Assembly: GCA_017311185.1 (NCBI GenBank)
Contig: JAESUZ010005105.1
Coordinates: forward strand, 310,001-374,000
Source of the DNA: Proteles cristata cristata
Lineage: Eukaryota; Chordata; Mammalia; Carnivora; Hyaenidae
Reading direction: 5' to 3'
DNA length: 64,000 nt
The position numbers were made by a program, and so were the translations under genes. Shown here in pieces: positions 24,801 through 35,700 of the stretch (positions are counted from its first letter, which is position 1; every line of letters starts with the position of its first letter). The notes under the pieces were generated by a model. The model was not told the origin of the DNA and searched no databases. It was given only the letters and a program-made list of their open reading frames with translations.

Positions 24801-24990
24801 ATTTTTTTGACATGGAATCTCATGATATATTTCAGAAAAAAATGTAGATTTATCTGAATAGGTCTTACTTATTTTTCATATCTATTCTTCATACTTTATA
24901 CTTTTAAAATGAGCCATGTTGCTCTAGTTTACAAATTTGTTTAATAACAGAGTTAAAAATTTTAAATGTGACGTTAATAATTTTCTTCCA
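21801..24990. other. Intergenic, no gene seen
   Basis: Mostly AT-rich and unassigned. Notable local structures are two adjacent G runs (G11 at 22746-22756, G8 at 22764-22771) separated by ATAATTT, and a perfect 12-bp inverted repeat with a 4-nt loop (23912-23923 and 23928-23939). Short ORFs in this interval (for example 22012-22194, 23582-23788, 24672-24857) show no domain. Confidence 0.4.
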
Positions 24991-26179
24991 AATTTCTCAA
25001 TTTCAGGGATTTAAGTATGTTTTTGTATTATTTGTGGTTACCCTCAATATTTATTTTTGTTTATGCTTTATTTTATTTTTTATAATTTTAGTAAAATATA
25101 TATAACAAAATTTACCATCTCAACTACTTTTGGAGTATAGTTCTGTAATGTTAGGTACACTTTTATTGTTCTGTATTACCCTTAATATTTTAGCATACAT
25201 ATTTAATTCTGTTTTTTATTGTAATATCTAGGAGCTGTTAATATCTAGACCCTTGTTCCCAATAGGACATGTCACTCTGACTGATATTTCCCTCTTCTCC
25301 TTATTTTGGACAATTTTACAGAATACTATAGTCTAGTGCTTTATTTTGAGATGGTAATTATTTTCCTTTTTACTGTCAATAACACTTCAAATTTACTCAT
25401 TTCTATAACAATCCCACTCCTGTTACCCTACAGATATTTTCCTCGCCTGGATTAAAGCATTTTTTTTCTTGTAACAGTATACTATTTCATGATTTTTCAC
25501 TTATACTAAAAGCTAAACTCTTTGAGTCCTTTGATTTCTTAAATTGTATTGATTTTGAATCACAATTGAATGATTCCTTTCCCAAGTATATAAATTTCTA
25601 TTAGGGCTAATTTTCCTGGGGTATTTTCATCTTGTATCTAACACTTCCAATAAGGTGTCTGTTTTTATATACTGTACGCTGAGAGATAATTATTCTTGGA
25701 AGTGTTTAGGATTTTTCCATTTATTTATACTATTCTTAAAGTTACTACTATGCATTTAATTCATTTCTATTTTTTTTTCTTGATTCCCATTCAGTGATTA
25801 AAATCTTACTGACCATGAAAAAATTGTTTTCTATAATTTCATCTAATTTCTCTTCCCAACTCTTCTTTTTCTGTGTAGCACACTGCATAGATATTAGAAT
25901 TAATTGATCCATCTGTAACAGCATAACTTTTATTTCTTATTTCTCTCTCTACTCTGTATTCAAAAAACTCATCTGTTCTAAATGTTTAGCATAATGATCA
26001 CTTTACTTGATTATATTTGATTATATTACTCAATCACTATTTCCAGTTTTAAATTCCAATTATATTAAATATTTTCAATCCTTAAAAACTTTCATTTTTA
26101 AAAAGTATTAAAACTTGAGTAAACAACTTTTTTCTTTTTTTGCAAAAGTCAATTACTTTGTAGAGTAAATTTTCTACTG
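24991..26179. other. AT-rich DNA, possibly old L1 3' sequence in antisense
   Basis: The TGTGGTTACCCTCAATATTT region near 25030 loosely recalls old L1 3' UTR in antisense. The remainder is unassigned. Confidence 0.3.
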
Positions 26180-26375
26180 AGGCTCCTGTGTGGCTCATCA
26201 GGTGAGCATCAGACTTCAGCTCAGGCCATAATCTCATGCTTCCTGGGTTTGAGCCTCATGTCACACTCAGCGCTGACAAGTAGGCTCTTGGGATTCTCTC
26301 TCCCTATTTCTGTCCTTTCTTAATTCGTGCTTTCTCTCTCTCAAAATAAATGAATAAATTTAAAAAGATAAATAA
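26180..26375 (+). mobile_element. Feliform SINE, diverged
   Basis: The head GAGGCTCCTGTGTGGCTCAT, B-box-like GGGTTTGAGCC, CT tract and AAAATAAATGAATAAA tail are all recognisable. Confidence 0.85.
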
Positions 26376-26609
26376 ATTTTCCACTTATGCCCAGTGCCCT
26401 ACTGTGATCCCCTCTTTTGAGCGAATAATTAGTTATCTTATATTTCATGTTCCTGATAATTCATTACATGTATACCTACTTGTAGAATCATTCATTTATT
26501 AATATTATTTATTTATTAATAATTAACTAAAGAGATATTTCATATTATTATCATTTTGTTTCTCCATACAAATTTTAAAATAATTTTGTCCATATACATA
26601 AAAAATTCT

Positions 26610-26700
26610 TGCTGTATAAACTTGTTGAATCACTATGCTGTATGCCTAAAACTAATGTAACATTTGTGCCAACTATACTTAAATAATTTTTTTAATCTTC
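26610..26700 (+). mobile_element. Old L1 3' terminus
   Basis: AATCACTATGCTGTATGCC...CTAAAACTAATGTAACA resembles the common L1M 3' end, which reads close to GTACACCTGAAACTAATATAA. Confidence 0.6.
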
Positions 26701-26919
26701 CTTGGATATTGATAGAAATTGTATTAAACTTCTTATAAGTTTGGAAAGAATTGATATCCATATTATATCATTTAATATTCATAGGGCTATTCAAATTATG
26801 TATTTCGTTTTTGATGAGCTGTGGTAGTTTATACTTTTTAAAGAATTGGTCCATATTATTTAAGTCATCAGATTTGTGTGTATACAGTTGTTCATAGTAC
26901 TTCTTTGTTCTCCTTTTTC

Positions 26920-27225
26920 AGCTTTATTGAAGTATAAATGACAAATGAAATTGTGTATATTTGAAGTGTACAGAGTGATGACTTGATATGCGTGTAATAT
27001 GTGAAATGATTACTATGATAATGTTAATGAACACAAGCATCACTTCACACAGTTACCATTTTTTTGTCTGTGTGTGGTTAGAATGTTTAAGATCTACTTT
27101 CTAGCAAATTTCAACACAGTGTTAAATATTGTGTATACAACACAACACAGCATTATTTACTATAGTATCCCATGCTGTACATTAGGTCTGCAAGCTTATT
27201 CATCTTATAATTGAAGGTATGTGAA
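26920..27225 (-). mobile_element. L1M (MA/MB-type) 3' UTR, antisense
   Basis: TTTATTGAAGTATAAATGAC at 26923, followed by the TTAAGATCTACT and CCATGCTGTACATTAGGTC blocks, is the recognisable antisense 3' end of an L1MA/MB element. Confidence 0.65.
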
Positions 27226-28010
27226 GTGATGTCAGTGTCGTGCTGGCATAAGATGTCCCTGTTTTTTCTAACTAATTAGGCATAATCCATGAATGAAAGT
27301 GCCTCTGTGGGAATTGTAGAATCCAGACCCACAGACCCAAAAGGAACTCCATCCACCTCTTCACCCAGTAACAGGCAAAGAGACTGCAATATGAACAACA
27401 GAACCAGCAAAGCCAAAGAACCTGGCCCAATCTCTCTTCTCCATGCTCAGGGAAAACCTGAAGAGGTTGACTCAAGCAAATACCCATGAACAAGACAGAA
27501 TATGTAAAATTCCACCCCTCCTAAGGGGAGATTCCTCAACACCACTGACACAAAGAAAAACAAATACAATTTTGGACCGAGAAGACAGGGAAAGAAGAAC
27601 CTTGCCAGTATCACCCCTCCCCCACAGCATCACAATGCAGAACTGAACTATCAGGCCCCTCCCAGAAGGGAAATGGGGAGCAGTGACTCAGTTCCTACCT
27701 CCTCCAGCTGTGTGGGATGCCGCTGAAGAAACCTACCCAAGAACTGAGATGGGACCTATATGACTGATGGGAGGAAGGAGATCAGGAAACAAGTAGATAA
27801 AAAACATCAAAAGGCATTAAAGCAATGGTTCTTGCTGACTGAAGTAAGGCTTCGGCGGGAGGTCCACTCTCAAGAATCTGAAAGAAGTTCACCCAAGGAT
27901 CTCCCCACTGGCAACATGGACACCTCTAACACCTTAAGTGCTAAAATCTCCCTCTGCAACCAGCTTTCTGTGCATGCTTCTGAGTGCAGCAGTGAGAGAG
28001 TCCAGTAAAG
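27226..28010 (+). other. Unidentified GC-richer block upstream of an L1 fragment
   Basis: About 0.75 kb with base composition unlike the AT-rich flanks and several short sense ORFs (66-82 codons, for example 27289-27489 and 27760-28008) without recognisable domains. It ends where an L1 ORF2 3' fragment starts. It may be an L1 5' segment of a family I do not recognise, or non-L1 RNA joined to L1 during retrotransposition. Confidence 0.35.
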
Positions 28011-28900
28011 CTAGTCCTACCTAAAAAGCAGCCTAGGATGGGCAGAAGACATGAATAGACATTTCTCCAAAGAAGACATCCAGATGGCTGGCAGACACGT
28101 GAAAATATGTTCAACATCACTCATCATCAGGGAAATACAAATTAAAACCATGATGAGGTACCACCTCACACCTGTCAGAATGGCTAAAATTAACAACACA
28201 ATAAGCAAGAAGTGTTGGCAAAGATGTGGAGAAAGGGGAACACTTTTGCACTGTTGGTGGGAATGCAAACTGGTGCAGCCATTGTGGACAACAGTATGAA
28301 GTTTCCTCAAAAATGTAAAAATAGAACTACCCTCTGATCCAGCAATTGCAGTATTAAATATTTACACAAATGATACAAAAATACAGATTCGAAGGGGTAC
28401 ATGCACCCTAATGTTTAGAGCAACATTAACAACAATAACCACACTATGGAAAGGGCCTAAGTGCCCATCGACTGAGGAATGAATAAAGAAGAGGTGGTAT
28501 ATATAATGGAATATCACTCAGCCATCAAAAAGAATGAAATCTTGCCATTTGCAATGACATAGATGGAACTAGAGTATATTATGCTAAGTGAAATAAGTCA
28601 GTCTGAGAAAAACAAATACTATATGATTTCACTCATATATGGAATTTAAGAAACAAAACAGATGAACATATGGGAAAGGGAGAAAAGAGAGGGGTGAAAC
28701 AAATCATGAGAGTCTCTTAATGATAGAGAACAAACTGAAGGTCAATGGAGGGAGGTGGGTGGAGGATGGGCTGGATGGGTGAGGACATTAAGGAGGGCAC
28801 TTGTGTTGAGCACTGGGTGTTATATTTAAGTGATGAATTGCTAAATTCTACTCCTGAAAAGAATATTACACTATATGTTAACTAACTGAAATTTAAATAA
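28011..28900 (+). mobile_element. L1 3' fragment (ORF2 C-terminus and 3' UTR)
   Basis: Translation at 28051-28299 gives [14 protein letters not shown], a histidine- and cysteine-containing stretch ([16 protein letters not shown]) and KLVQPLW, the C-terminal cysteine-rich segment of ORF2p. It parallels the 7.1-kb L1 near 36280-36530. A frame break follows, then a 3' UTR ending AAATAAAATTTTGAGG. Confidence 0.85.
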
Positions 28901-29058
28901 AATTTTGAGGAAAAAAGAAAAACTAGGATCTGTGGACCAGGGAGAAACCACATATAAATGATAGCATCACTTTCTGGAAAACAAAAGAGAGATTTCCAGA
29001 AGCCAGCCAGGTAGTTTTAAGAACAAGAGAAGACAAAAAGCTTAAGAATTTTGCCACA

Positions 29059-29220
29059 CAAACCATGAGAGACTCTTGAATACTGAGAACAAACTGAGGG
29101 CTGATAGGGGTGGGGGCGAGGGGAAGGGGGTTGATGGGCATGAAGGAGGGCAGTTGTTGGGATGAGCACTGGGTGTTATATGGAAACCAATTTGACAATA
29201 AACTATGAAAGGAAGAAGAA
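29059..29220 (+). mobile_element. Very short 5'-truncated L1 with perfect target duplication
   Basis: Only about 162 bp of L1 3' UTR (ACCATGAGAGACTCTTGAAT ... CAATAAACTATGAAAG) between perfect 15-bp repeats, 29044-29058 and 29221-29235. It includes a G-rich tract at about 29107-29132. Confidence 0.9.
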
Positions 29221-29364
29221 AAGAATTTTGCCACAATAGGGAGCAAGAATTAAGGCGCAGATGCATAAATGCTAGTTTAGAGAGAAGCCCTAATTAACAG
29301 GATCAATGAAAAAATACCTCATCTGAAGGCAACTAGTAAAGATTTGAGGAGGTATCCAGTAAGA

Positions 29365-29545
29365 ATGACTAGTATCAAAAAGAAAAGAAATAACAAATGT
29401 TGATGAGGGTGTGGAGAAAAAGGAACTCTCAAGCACTGTTAGTGACAATGTAAATTGGTGCAATCACCTGGAAAACAGTGTGGAGATTCCTCAAAAAATT
29501 AAAACTATAACTGCTGTATTATCCAGTCAATTACTGGACTTGGGA
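29365..29545 (+). mobile_element. Old L1 ORF2 C-terminal fragment
   Basis: The blocks GATGAGGGTGTGGAGAAAAA and GGAAAACAGTGTGGAGATTC are the usual ORF2 C-terminal coding words, here diverged and truncated. Confidence 0.75.
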
Positions 29546-29730
29546 TAAAATGGTGGATACTGAGCACAACACACCCAAATCCTACATTCTTGGTAAGGTG
29601 AATGATGACATCCTTCAGTTTAGCAGGTTCCCTGCAAGGTTTGATTATGAAATAGCAACATTTGACTTATGAATTAGCAGTGACTAATGAATATGTGAAT
29701 GAAAATTAGTTCTAATTTAATAGGACCCAT

Positions 29731-29945
29731 GGGGGGACTTGGGTCGCTCAGTTGGTTAAGTGTCTGACTCTTAGTTTTGGCTCAGGTCACGATCTCGTGG
29801 TTCCTGAGTTAAAGCCCCGTATCAGGCATCTGTGCTGATGGCATGGAGCTTGCTTGTGATTTCTCTCTTCCTAACTCTCTGCCACTCCCCAGCCTGTGCT
29901 CCCTTGCTCTCTCTCTTTAATTAATTAATTAATTAATTAAAATTA
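29731..29945 (+). mobile_element. Feliform SINE with (TTAA)n tail
   Basis: Head ACTTGGGTCGCTCAGTTGG, degraded B-box, CT tract, and a tail of TTAATTAA repeats at 29915-29940. It lies just upstream of the 7.1-kb L1. Confidence 0.85.
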
Positions 29946-30007
29946 CCTAAGAAATGAGGACCCATGGATGAACTAACTACATGATTAATAAGATAAAATA
30001 AGAGAGA

Positions 30008-31939
30008 GGGGGCAAGATGGCGGAGAAGTAAGGAGCTCCGTACTTGCACTCGCGCCCATACATCACACAGAAAAGATCTGAAGCCATTGGAAACCTTACA
30101 AAACCTGAGAGATTGGGAGAAAAAGGACGCAGAATCCACTGAGAGAGGCTTCTAATGTGAGTGCGAACCGGGGAAGATAAAATCGGGCCAGGATCGGAGA
30201 CTCCAGGGTGGGAGGCGATCCCCCTCTACCCTCTATGGGGAGTGAGAGGGGAAAAGGAGAGAGTCCAAAACAGAAAAACCTCCGCTCGGTGCGTAGAAAG
30301 ACCGTACTTGACAAATACCTGCAAACCAGGTCCCCTCGTGCCAACTGGTCCTGTGGGGGGCTGAGCACACAAACTGCTTCTTTGTGCTGGCTCCTGGAGG
30401 ATGGACTTCAGAGTGAAGGCACGCCTGCCGCCACTGTAGCTCCCGGGCGGCGGGGGCTCCTGAAAGAGCCACACGGACACCCGGCGTCCGCACTCCTGGC
30501 TGGCTGGGACTCGAGAGGGAAGGCAAAGAACTAAACATTGGGAAATTAGCCTGTGATTTCGTGTTTCGGGTGACGAGCCATAGAGGGACCCGGTTTTCCT
30601 CACTCCAGCAGGCTCGGGCTCAGAGCACCCGGCAGGCAAGCCCCAGCGCATGCGCGCCAGCCCAACCCAACCCAGAGAAGGAAGCAGCGATCCTGACTCC
30701 ACACCCAGAGCTCCGCAGGGGGCCTGGAATTGCCCGAGGGGGTTGCCTGGGAAGCTGTGTCTAAGGCAATTTCAGCGGGGTGCATGGACTGGGATTTGGA
30801 GATTGGAACTGCCCTGGGTTGAAGAGCGCAACCAACTCCGGCTGCGCCCCCAGTCGAGGAGTTTACATGCCCAAAAAGCGAGGTGCAGCGCTTGGTTCAA
30901 GAAGGGACTGGAGCACCGTCACTCTCCTCCCCACACCGCCAAGGCAGAGCTCCCGCCTGAGGCATTGGATCACGCCACGCCCATCCCTGCCTGAGAGCTG
31001 CCCTCCTCCCTTTTTTTTTCTTCTTTTTCCTTTTTTTGTTTTTTTTTCATTTTTCTTTCCTTCTTTTTTTTCTTTTTTTTCTCCTTATTTTTCTCTTTCT
31101 TTTTTTCTTCTTCTTTCTCTTTTCTCTCTTTTTTCCCCAGAACACTGACCTGATTAACTCTGGTCGCCAGCTTTCTTGAACAATCACAACGAGTCCATTC
31201 TGTAAATGTCAATTCTACATCTACCGACATTTTCATCTCTTTCTCTCAGGAGTAATTACACTATATAGTTTCGCTGGATAATTCCAGCATACTTCTCTCA
31301 CCTATCCAACCATATTCTACCCTTTACGTCTTTGAAAAAAGCTTCTTATCCCTTTTGCCTGTTCATTCTATTTCCAATTTTGCCTCATCCCGCCCTGCCA
31401 TCTTTCTCTTTCTCTATGCTCTTCAACCAGGACTGCATACACACGGCTATTTAACTGTAGCTGGGAAATCCAGGTATATGCTTTAAACCGTTCTTTATAC
31501 ATCGGTTTTGTTCCTTTTTCCTTTTCTTTTCCCCTTTTTGACCCTTTTATGTATTTTATACTCCATACTATTCGCCCTCCCTCCTCCGTCTTCTCTCTTA
31601 ACTTTTTCGTTTTCCCTCTCGCTTTGCATGTTAGTTGAATTAGCCTGTGCGATTGTGTGCTCCCGCTCCCTGTGTGTTTGTCTGTCTGTTTTCTTTTCCA
31701 GGGCTACCTCAAGAAACAAGGCAGAGTACACAAGGTGGAGAGTCCCAAATATCACTACGAATAGGAAAATAAAATAACCAAGGTCCCAACAAGAGAGACC
31801 AAGGGATACCATTCAAAAAACACTCTCTGAAAGGATAGGCCCTGGAAAGTCAAAGAGTCCTCTTGGATACAGCAGCGCTCATAGAAACAGAGAGCATAAC
31901 AGGTCTTTAAAACCAACAAGAGCCGGAAAGCTAACTAAA
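30008..31939 (+). promoter_or_regulatory. L1 5' UTR / internal promoter
   Basis: The first bases include CAAGATGG at 30013-30020, the YY1-type site found at the start of many mammalian L1s that positions Pol II initiation. 30150-30980 is GC- and CpG-rich. A roughly 130-nt almost pure pyrimidine tract at 31008-31136 ends CCCCAG (AG 31139-31140). A second pyrimidine run ends TTTTCCAG (AG 31700-31701). Both look like splice acceptors. Overlapping ORFs of up to 158 codons (30208-30764, both strands) match no L1 protein and are treated as chance in GC-rich DNA. Confidence 0.75.
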
Positions 31940-32749
31940 ATGACAAAACGAAAGAGCTCTCCTCCAAAGAAACTACAAGAAGAAATGACAGCTAATGAAC
32001 TGCTCAAAACAGATATCAGCAGCATAACAGACAGAATGGAAAATAAAAATAGGCATGAAGAATTAAAAATGCGATAAATGAGATACATAATAAGTTAGAG
32101 GCCTCGAATGCACGGCTTAAAGAGGCAGAAAGGAGAATAAGTGATTTAGAAGACACCATTATAGAAAAACAAGAGGCTGACAAAAAAAGAGACAAACTGA
32201 TCTAGGAACAGGAAAGAAGAATTCAAGAGCTCAGCAATACGGTCAAACGCAACAATATCCGTATCATAGGAATCCCAGAAGAGGAAGAGAGAGGGAAAGG
32301 TGCTGAAGGAGTCCTGGAACAAATTATATATAGCAGAGAACTTCCCCGACCTGGGGAAGGAAGTCAATGTGGAAATACAAGAGGCTCAGAGGACTCCCTC
32401 AGACGTAACTTGAATCGATCTTCTGCACGACATATCATCGTAAAAATGGCAAAATACAAGGACAAAGAGAGAATTTTGAAAGCAGCTAGGGAGAAAAGGG
32501 CCCTAACATACAAAGGGAAACCATCAGAGTGGTGACAGACCTATCTACTGAAACGTGGCAGGCCAGAAAGGAATGGCAAGAGATCTTCAATGTGATGAAC
32601 AGTAAAAATATGCAGCCAAGAATCCTCTATCCAACAAGCCTGTCATTCAAATTAGAAGGAGAGATAAAACCTTTCCAAATAAACAGAAATTGAAAGAATT
32701 TGTCACCACGAAGCCAGCCCTACAAGAAATCCTGAGGGGGATGCTCTGA
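31940..32749 (+). pseudogene. L1 ORF1 (ORF1p RNA-binding chaperone), broken
   Basis: Starts at ATG 31940 with MTKRKSSPPKKLQEEM, a basic N-terminus. It reaches a stop after 45 codons, at about 32075. The coiled-coil part then resumes in another frame (AINEIHNKLEA from 32071), which implies an internal deletion that removed part of the coiled coil and shifted the frame. Further breaks follow: a TAG near 32203, and frame changes in the RRM-like region (NNIRIIGIPEEEE near 32250) and the C-terminal domain (RHIIVKMAKYKDKERILKAA near 32430). The ancestral stop is TGA 32747-32749. No functional ORF1p is expected. Confidence 0.85.
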
Positions 32750-32795
32750 AGGAAAGGTTGCAAGGGACAAAGATTCCAGAGACACCACCACAAAC

Positions 32796-35700
32796 ATGAA
32801 CCCTACAAAAGATACAAAGATTCTAAACCCACATATTTCAATAATAACACTGAATGTAAATGGCCTGAATGTTCCAATCAAAAGACATAGGGTAGCAGAA
32901 TGGATTAAAAAACAAAATCCATCTATATGCTGTCTACAAGAAACTCATTTTAGACGGGAAGATACCTTCAGGTTAAAAGTAAGGGGATGGAGAAATATAT
33001 ATCATGCTACAGGAAATCAAAAGAAAGCCGGAGTAGCGATACTTATATCAGACAAACTGGACTTTAAATTAAAGACAATAACAAGAGATGATGAAGGGCA
33101 CTACATAATAATTACAGGGTCCTTCCATCAGGAAGAACTAACAATCATAAATGTCTACGCACCGAATATGGGAGCACCTAAATATCTAAAACAATTCATC
33201 ACAAACAGAAACAAGCTTATAGATAAGAATGTGCTAATAGCAGGGGACTTTAATACTCCGCTTACAGCAATGGATAGGTCAACCAGACAGAAAATCACTA
33301 AAGAAATAATGGACTTGAAAGACACATTGGACCAGATGGATCTGACGGATATATTTAGAACTTTACATCCTGAGGCCAGGGAATTTACTTTCCTCTCAAG
33401 TGCAGATGGCGCATTCTCCAAGATAGATCACATACTGGGACATAAAGCAGCCCTCAAGAAATATAAAAGAATAGAGATCATACCATGCACACTGTCAGAT
33501 CATAATGCTTTGAAACTAGAAATTAATTACAGGAAGAAGTCTGGAAAACCTCCAAAAACATGGAGGTTAAAGAACACCCTTCTAAAGAATCAATGGGCCA
33601 ATCAGGCAATTAGAGATGAAATTAAAAAATATATGGAAACAAATGAAAATGAAAATACAACAATCCAAACTATATGGGATGCGGCAAAGGCAGTCCTAAG
33701 AGGAAAGTACATTGCTCTCCAGGCCTATTTCAAGAGATTAGAAAAAGCGCAAGTGCAAAATCTAACAGCTCACCTAAAGGAACTAGAGGCAGAGCAACAA
33801 GAACGCCCTAAACCCAGTAGAAGAAGAGAAATAGTAAAAATTAGAGCAGAAATAAACAACATAGAGACCAAAGAAACAATTGAATAGATCAATGAAACCA
33901 AGAGTTGGTTTTTTGAAAGTATAAACAAAATTGACAAAACTCTAGCCAGACTTATCCAAAAGAAAAGAGAGAGCACCCAAATAGACAAAATTATGAATGA
34001 AAATGGACTTATTACAACCAACCCCTCAGAAATACAAGCAATTATCAGGGAATACTATGAAAAATTATATGCCAACAAATTGGACAACTTAGAAGAAATG
34101 GACAAATTCCTAAACACACACTCACTACCAAAATTCACACGGGAAGAAATAGAAAACCTGAACAGACCCATAACGAGTGAAGAAATTGAATCAGTGATCA
34201 AAAATCTCCCCACAAATAAGAGCCCTGGACCTGGACGCCTGGGTGGCTTAGTCGGTTAAGCGTCCGACTTTCGCTTAGGTCATGATCTCGCGGCTTGTGG
34301 GTTCGAGCCCCGCGTTGGGCTCTGTGCTGACTGCCAGCTCAGAGCCTGGAGCCTATTTCAGGGTCTGTGTCTCCCTCTCTCTCTGACCCTCCCCTGCTCA
34401 CGCTGTCTCTCTCTCTCCTAGAAATAAATAAAAATTTTTTAAAAAATTTAAAAAAAATAAAGAGCCCTGGACCTGATGGCTTCCCTGGGGAATTCTACCA
34501 GACACTTAAAATGGAATTAATACCAATTCTTCTCAAGCTATTCCAAAAAATAGAAATCGAAGGAAAACTCCCGGACTCATTTTATGAAGCCAGCATCACT
34601 CTGATTCCCAAGCCAGACAGAGATCCAGCAAAAAAAGAGAACTACAGGCCAATATCCTTGATGAATATGGATGCAAAAATTCTCAACAAGATCCTTGCAA
34701 ATCGAATCCAGCAGCATATCAAAAGAATCATCCACCAAGATCAAGTGGGATTCATTCCTGGGTTACAGGGCTGGTTCAACATTCACAAATCAATCAATGT
34801 GATACATCATATCCATAAGAGAAAAGATAAAATCTATATGATCCTGTCAATAGATGCAGAAAAAGCATTTGACAAAATACAGCATCCCTTCTTAATAAAG
34901 ACTCTAGAGAAAATTGGGATAGAAGGAACCTACTTAAACATCATCAAAGCCATCTATGAGAAACCTTCAGCTAACATCATCCTCAACGGGGAAAAACTGA
35001 GAGCTTTCCCCCTGAGATCAGGAACACGACAGGGATGTCCACTCTCAACACTGTTGTTTCACATAGTGCTGGAAGTCCTAGCATCAGCCATCAGACACCA
35101 AAAGGAAATCAAAGGCATCAGAATTGGCAAAGAGGAATTTAAACTTTCACTCTTCGCAGATGACATGATACTCTACATAGAAAACCCCACAGACTCCACC
35201 AGAAGCCTACTAGAACTGATCCAAGAATTCAGCCAAGTTGCAGGGTACAAAATCAATGTACAGAAATCGGTGGCATTTTTATACACCAACAATGAAGCAA
35301 CTGAAAGAGAAATCAAGAAACTGATCCCATTCACAATTGCACAAAAAACCATAAAATACCTCGGAATAAACCTAACCAAGGATACAAGAGATCTGTATGA
35401 TGAAAACTATAGAAAACTTATGAAGGAAATTGAAGGAGACACAAAGAAATGGAAAAACATTCCATGCTCATGGATAGGAAGAATAAATATAGTTAAAATG
35501 TCATTACTACCCAAAGCAATCTACACATTCAATGCAATTCCAATCAAAATTGCACCAGCATACTTCTCAAAACTAGAACAAACTATCCAAAAATTTGTAT
35601 GGAACCACAAAAGACCCCGAATAGCCAAAGTAATACTGAAAAATAAAACCAAAATGGGAGGGATCACCATCCCAGACTTTAGCCTCTACTACAAAGCTGT

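Noticed and set aside
30161..31148. Several overlapping ORFs (up to 158 codons) on both strands
   Set aside because: They fall in the GC-rich L1 5' UTR, match no L1 protein and overlap one another. No L1 ORF0-like conservation could be judged from a single copy.
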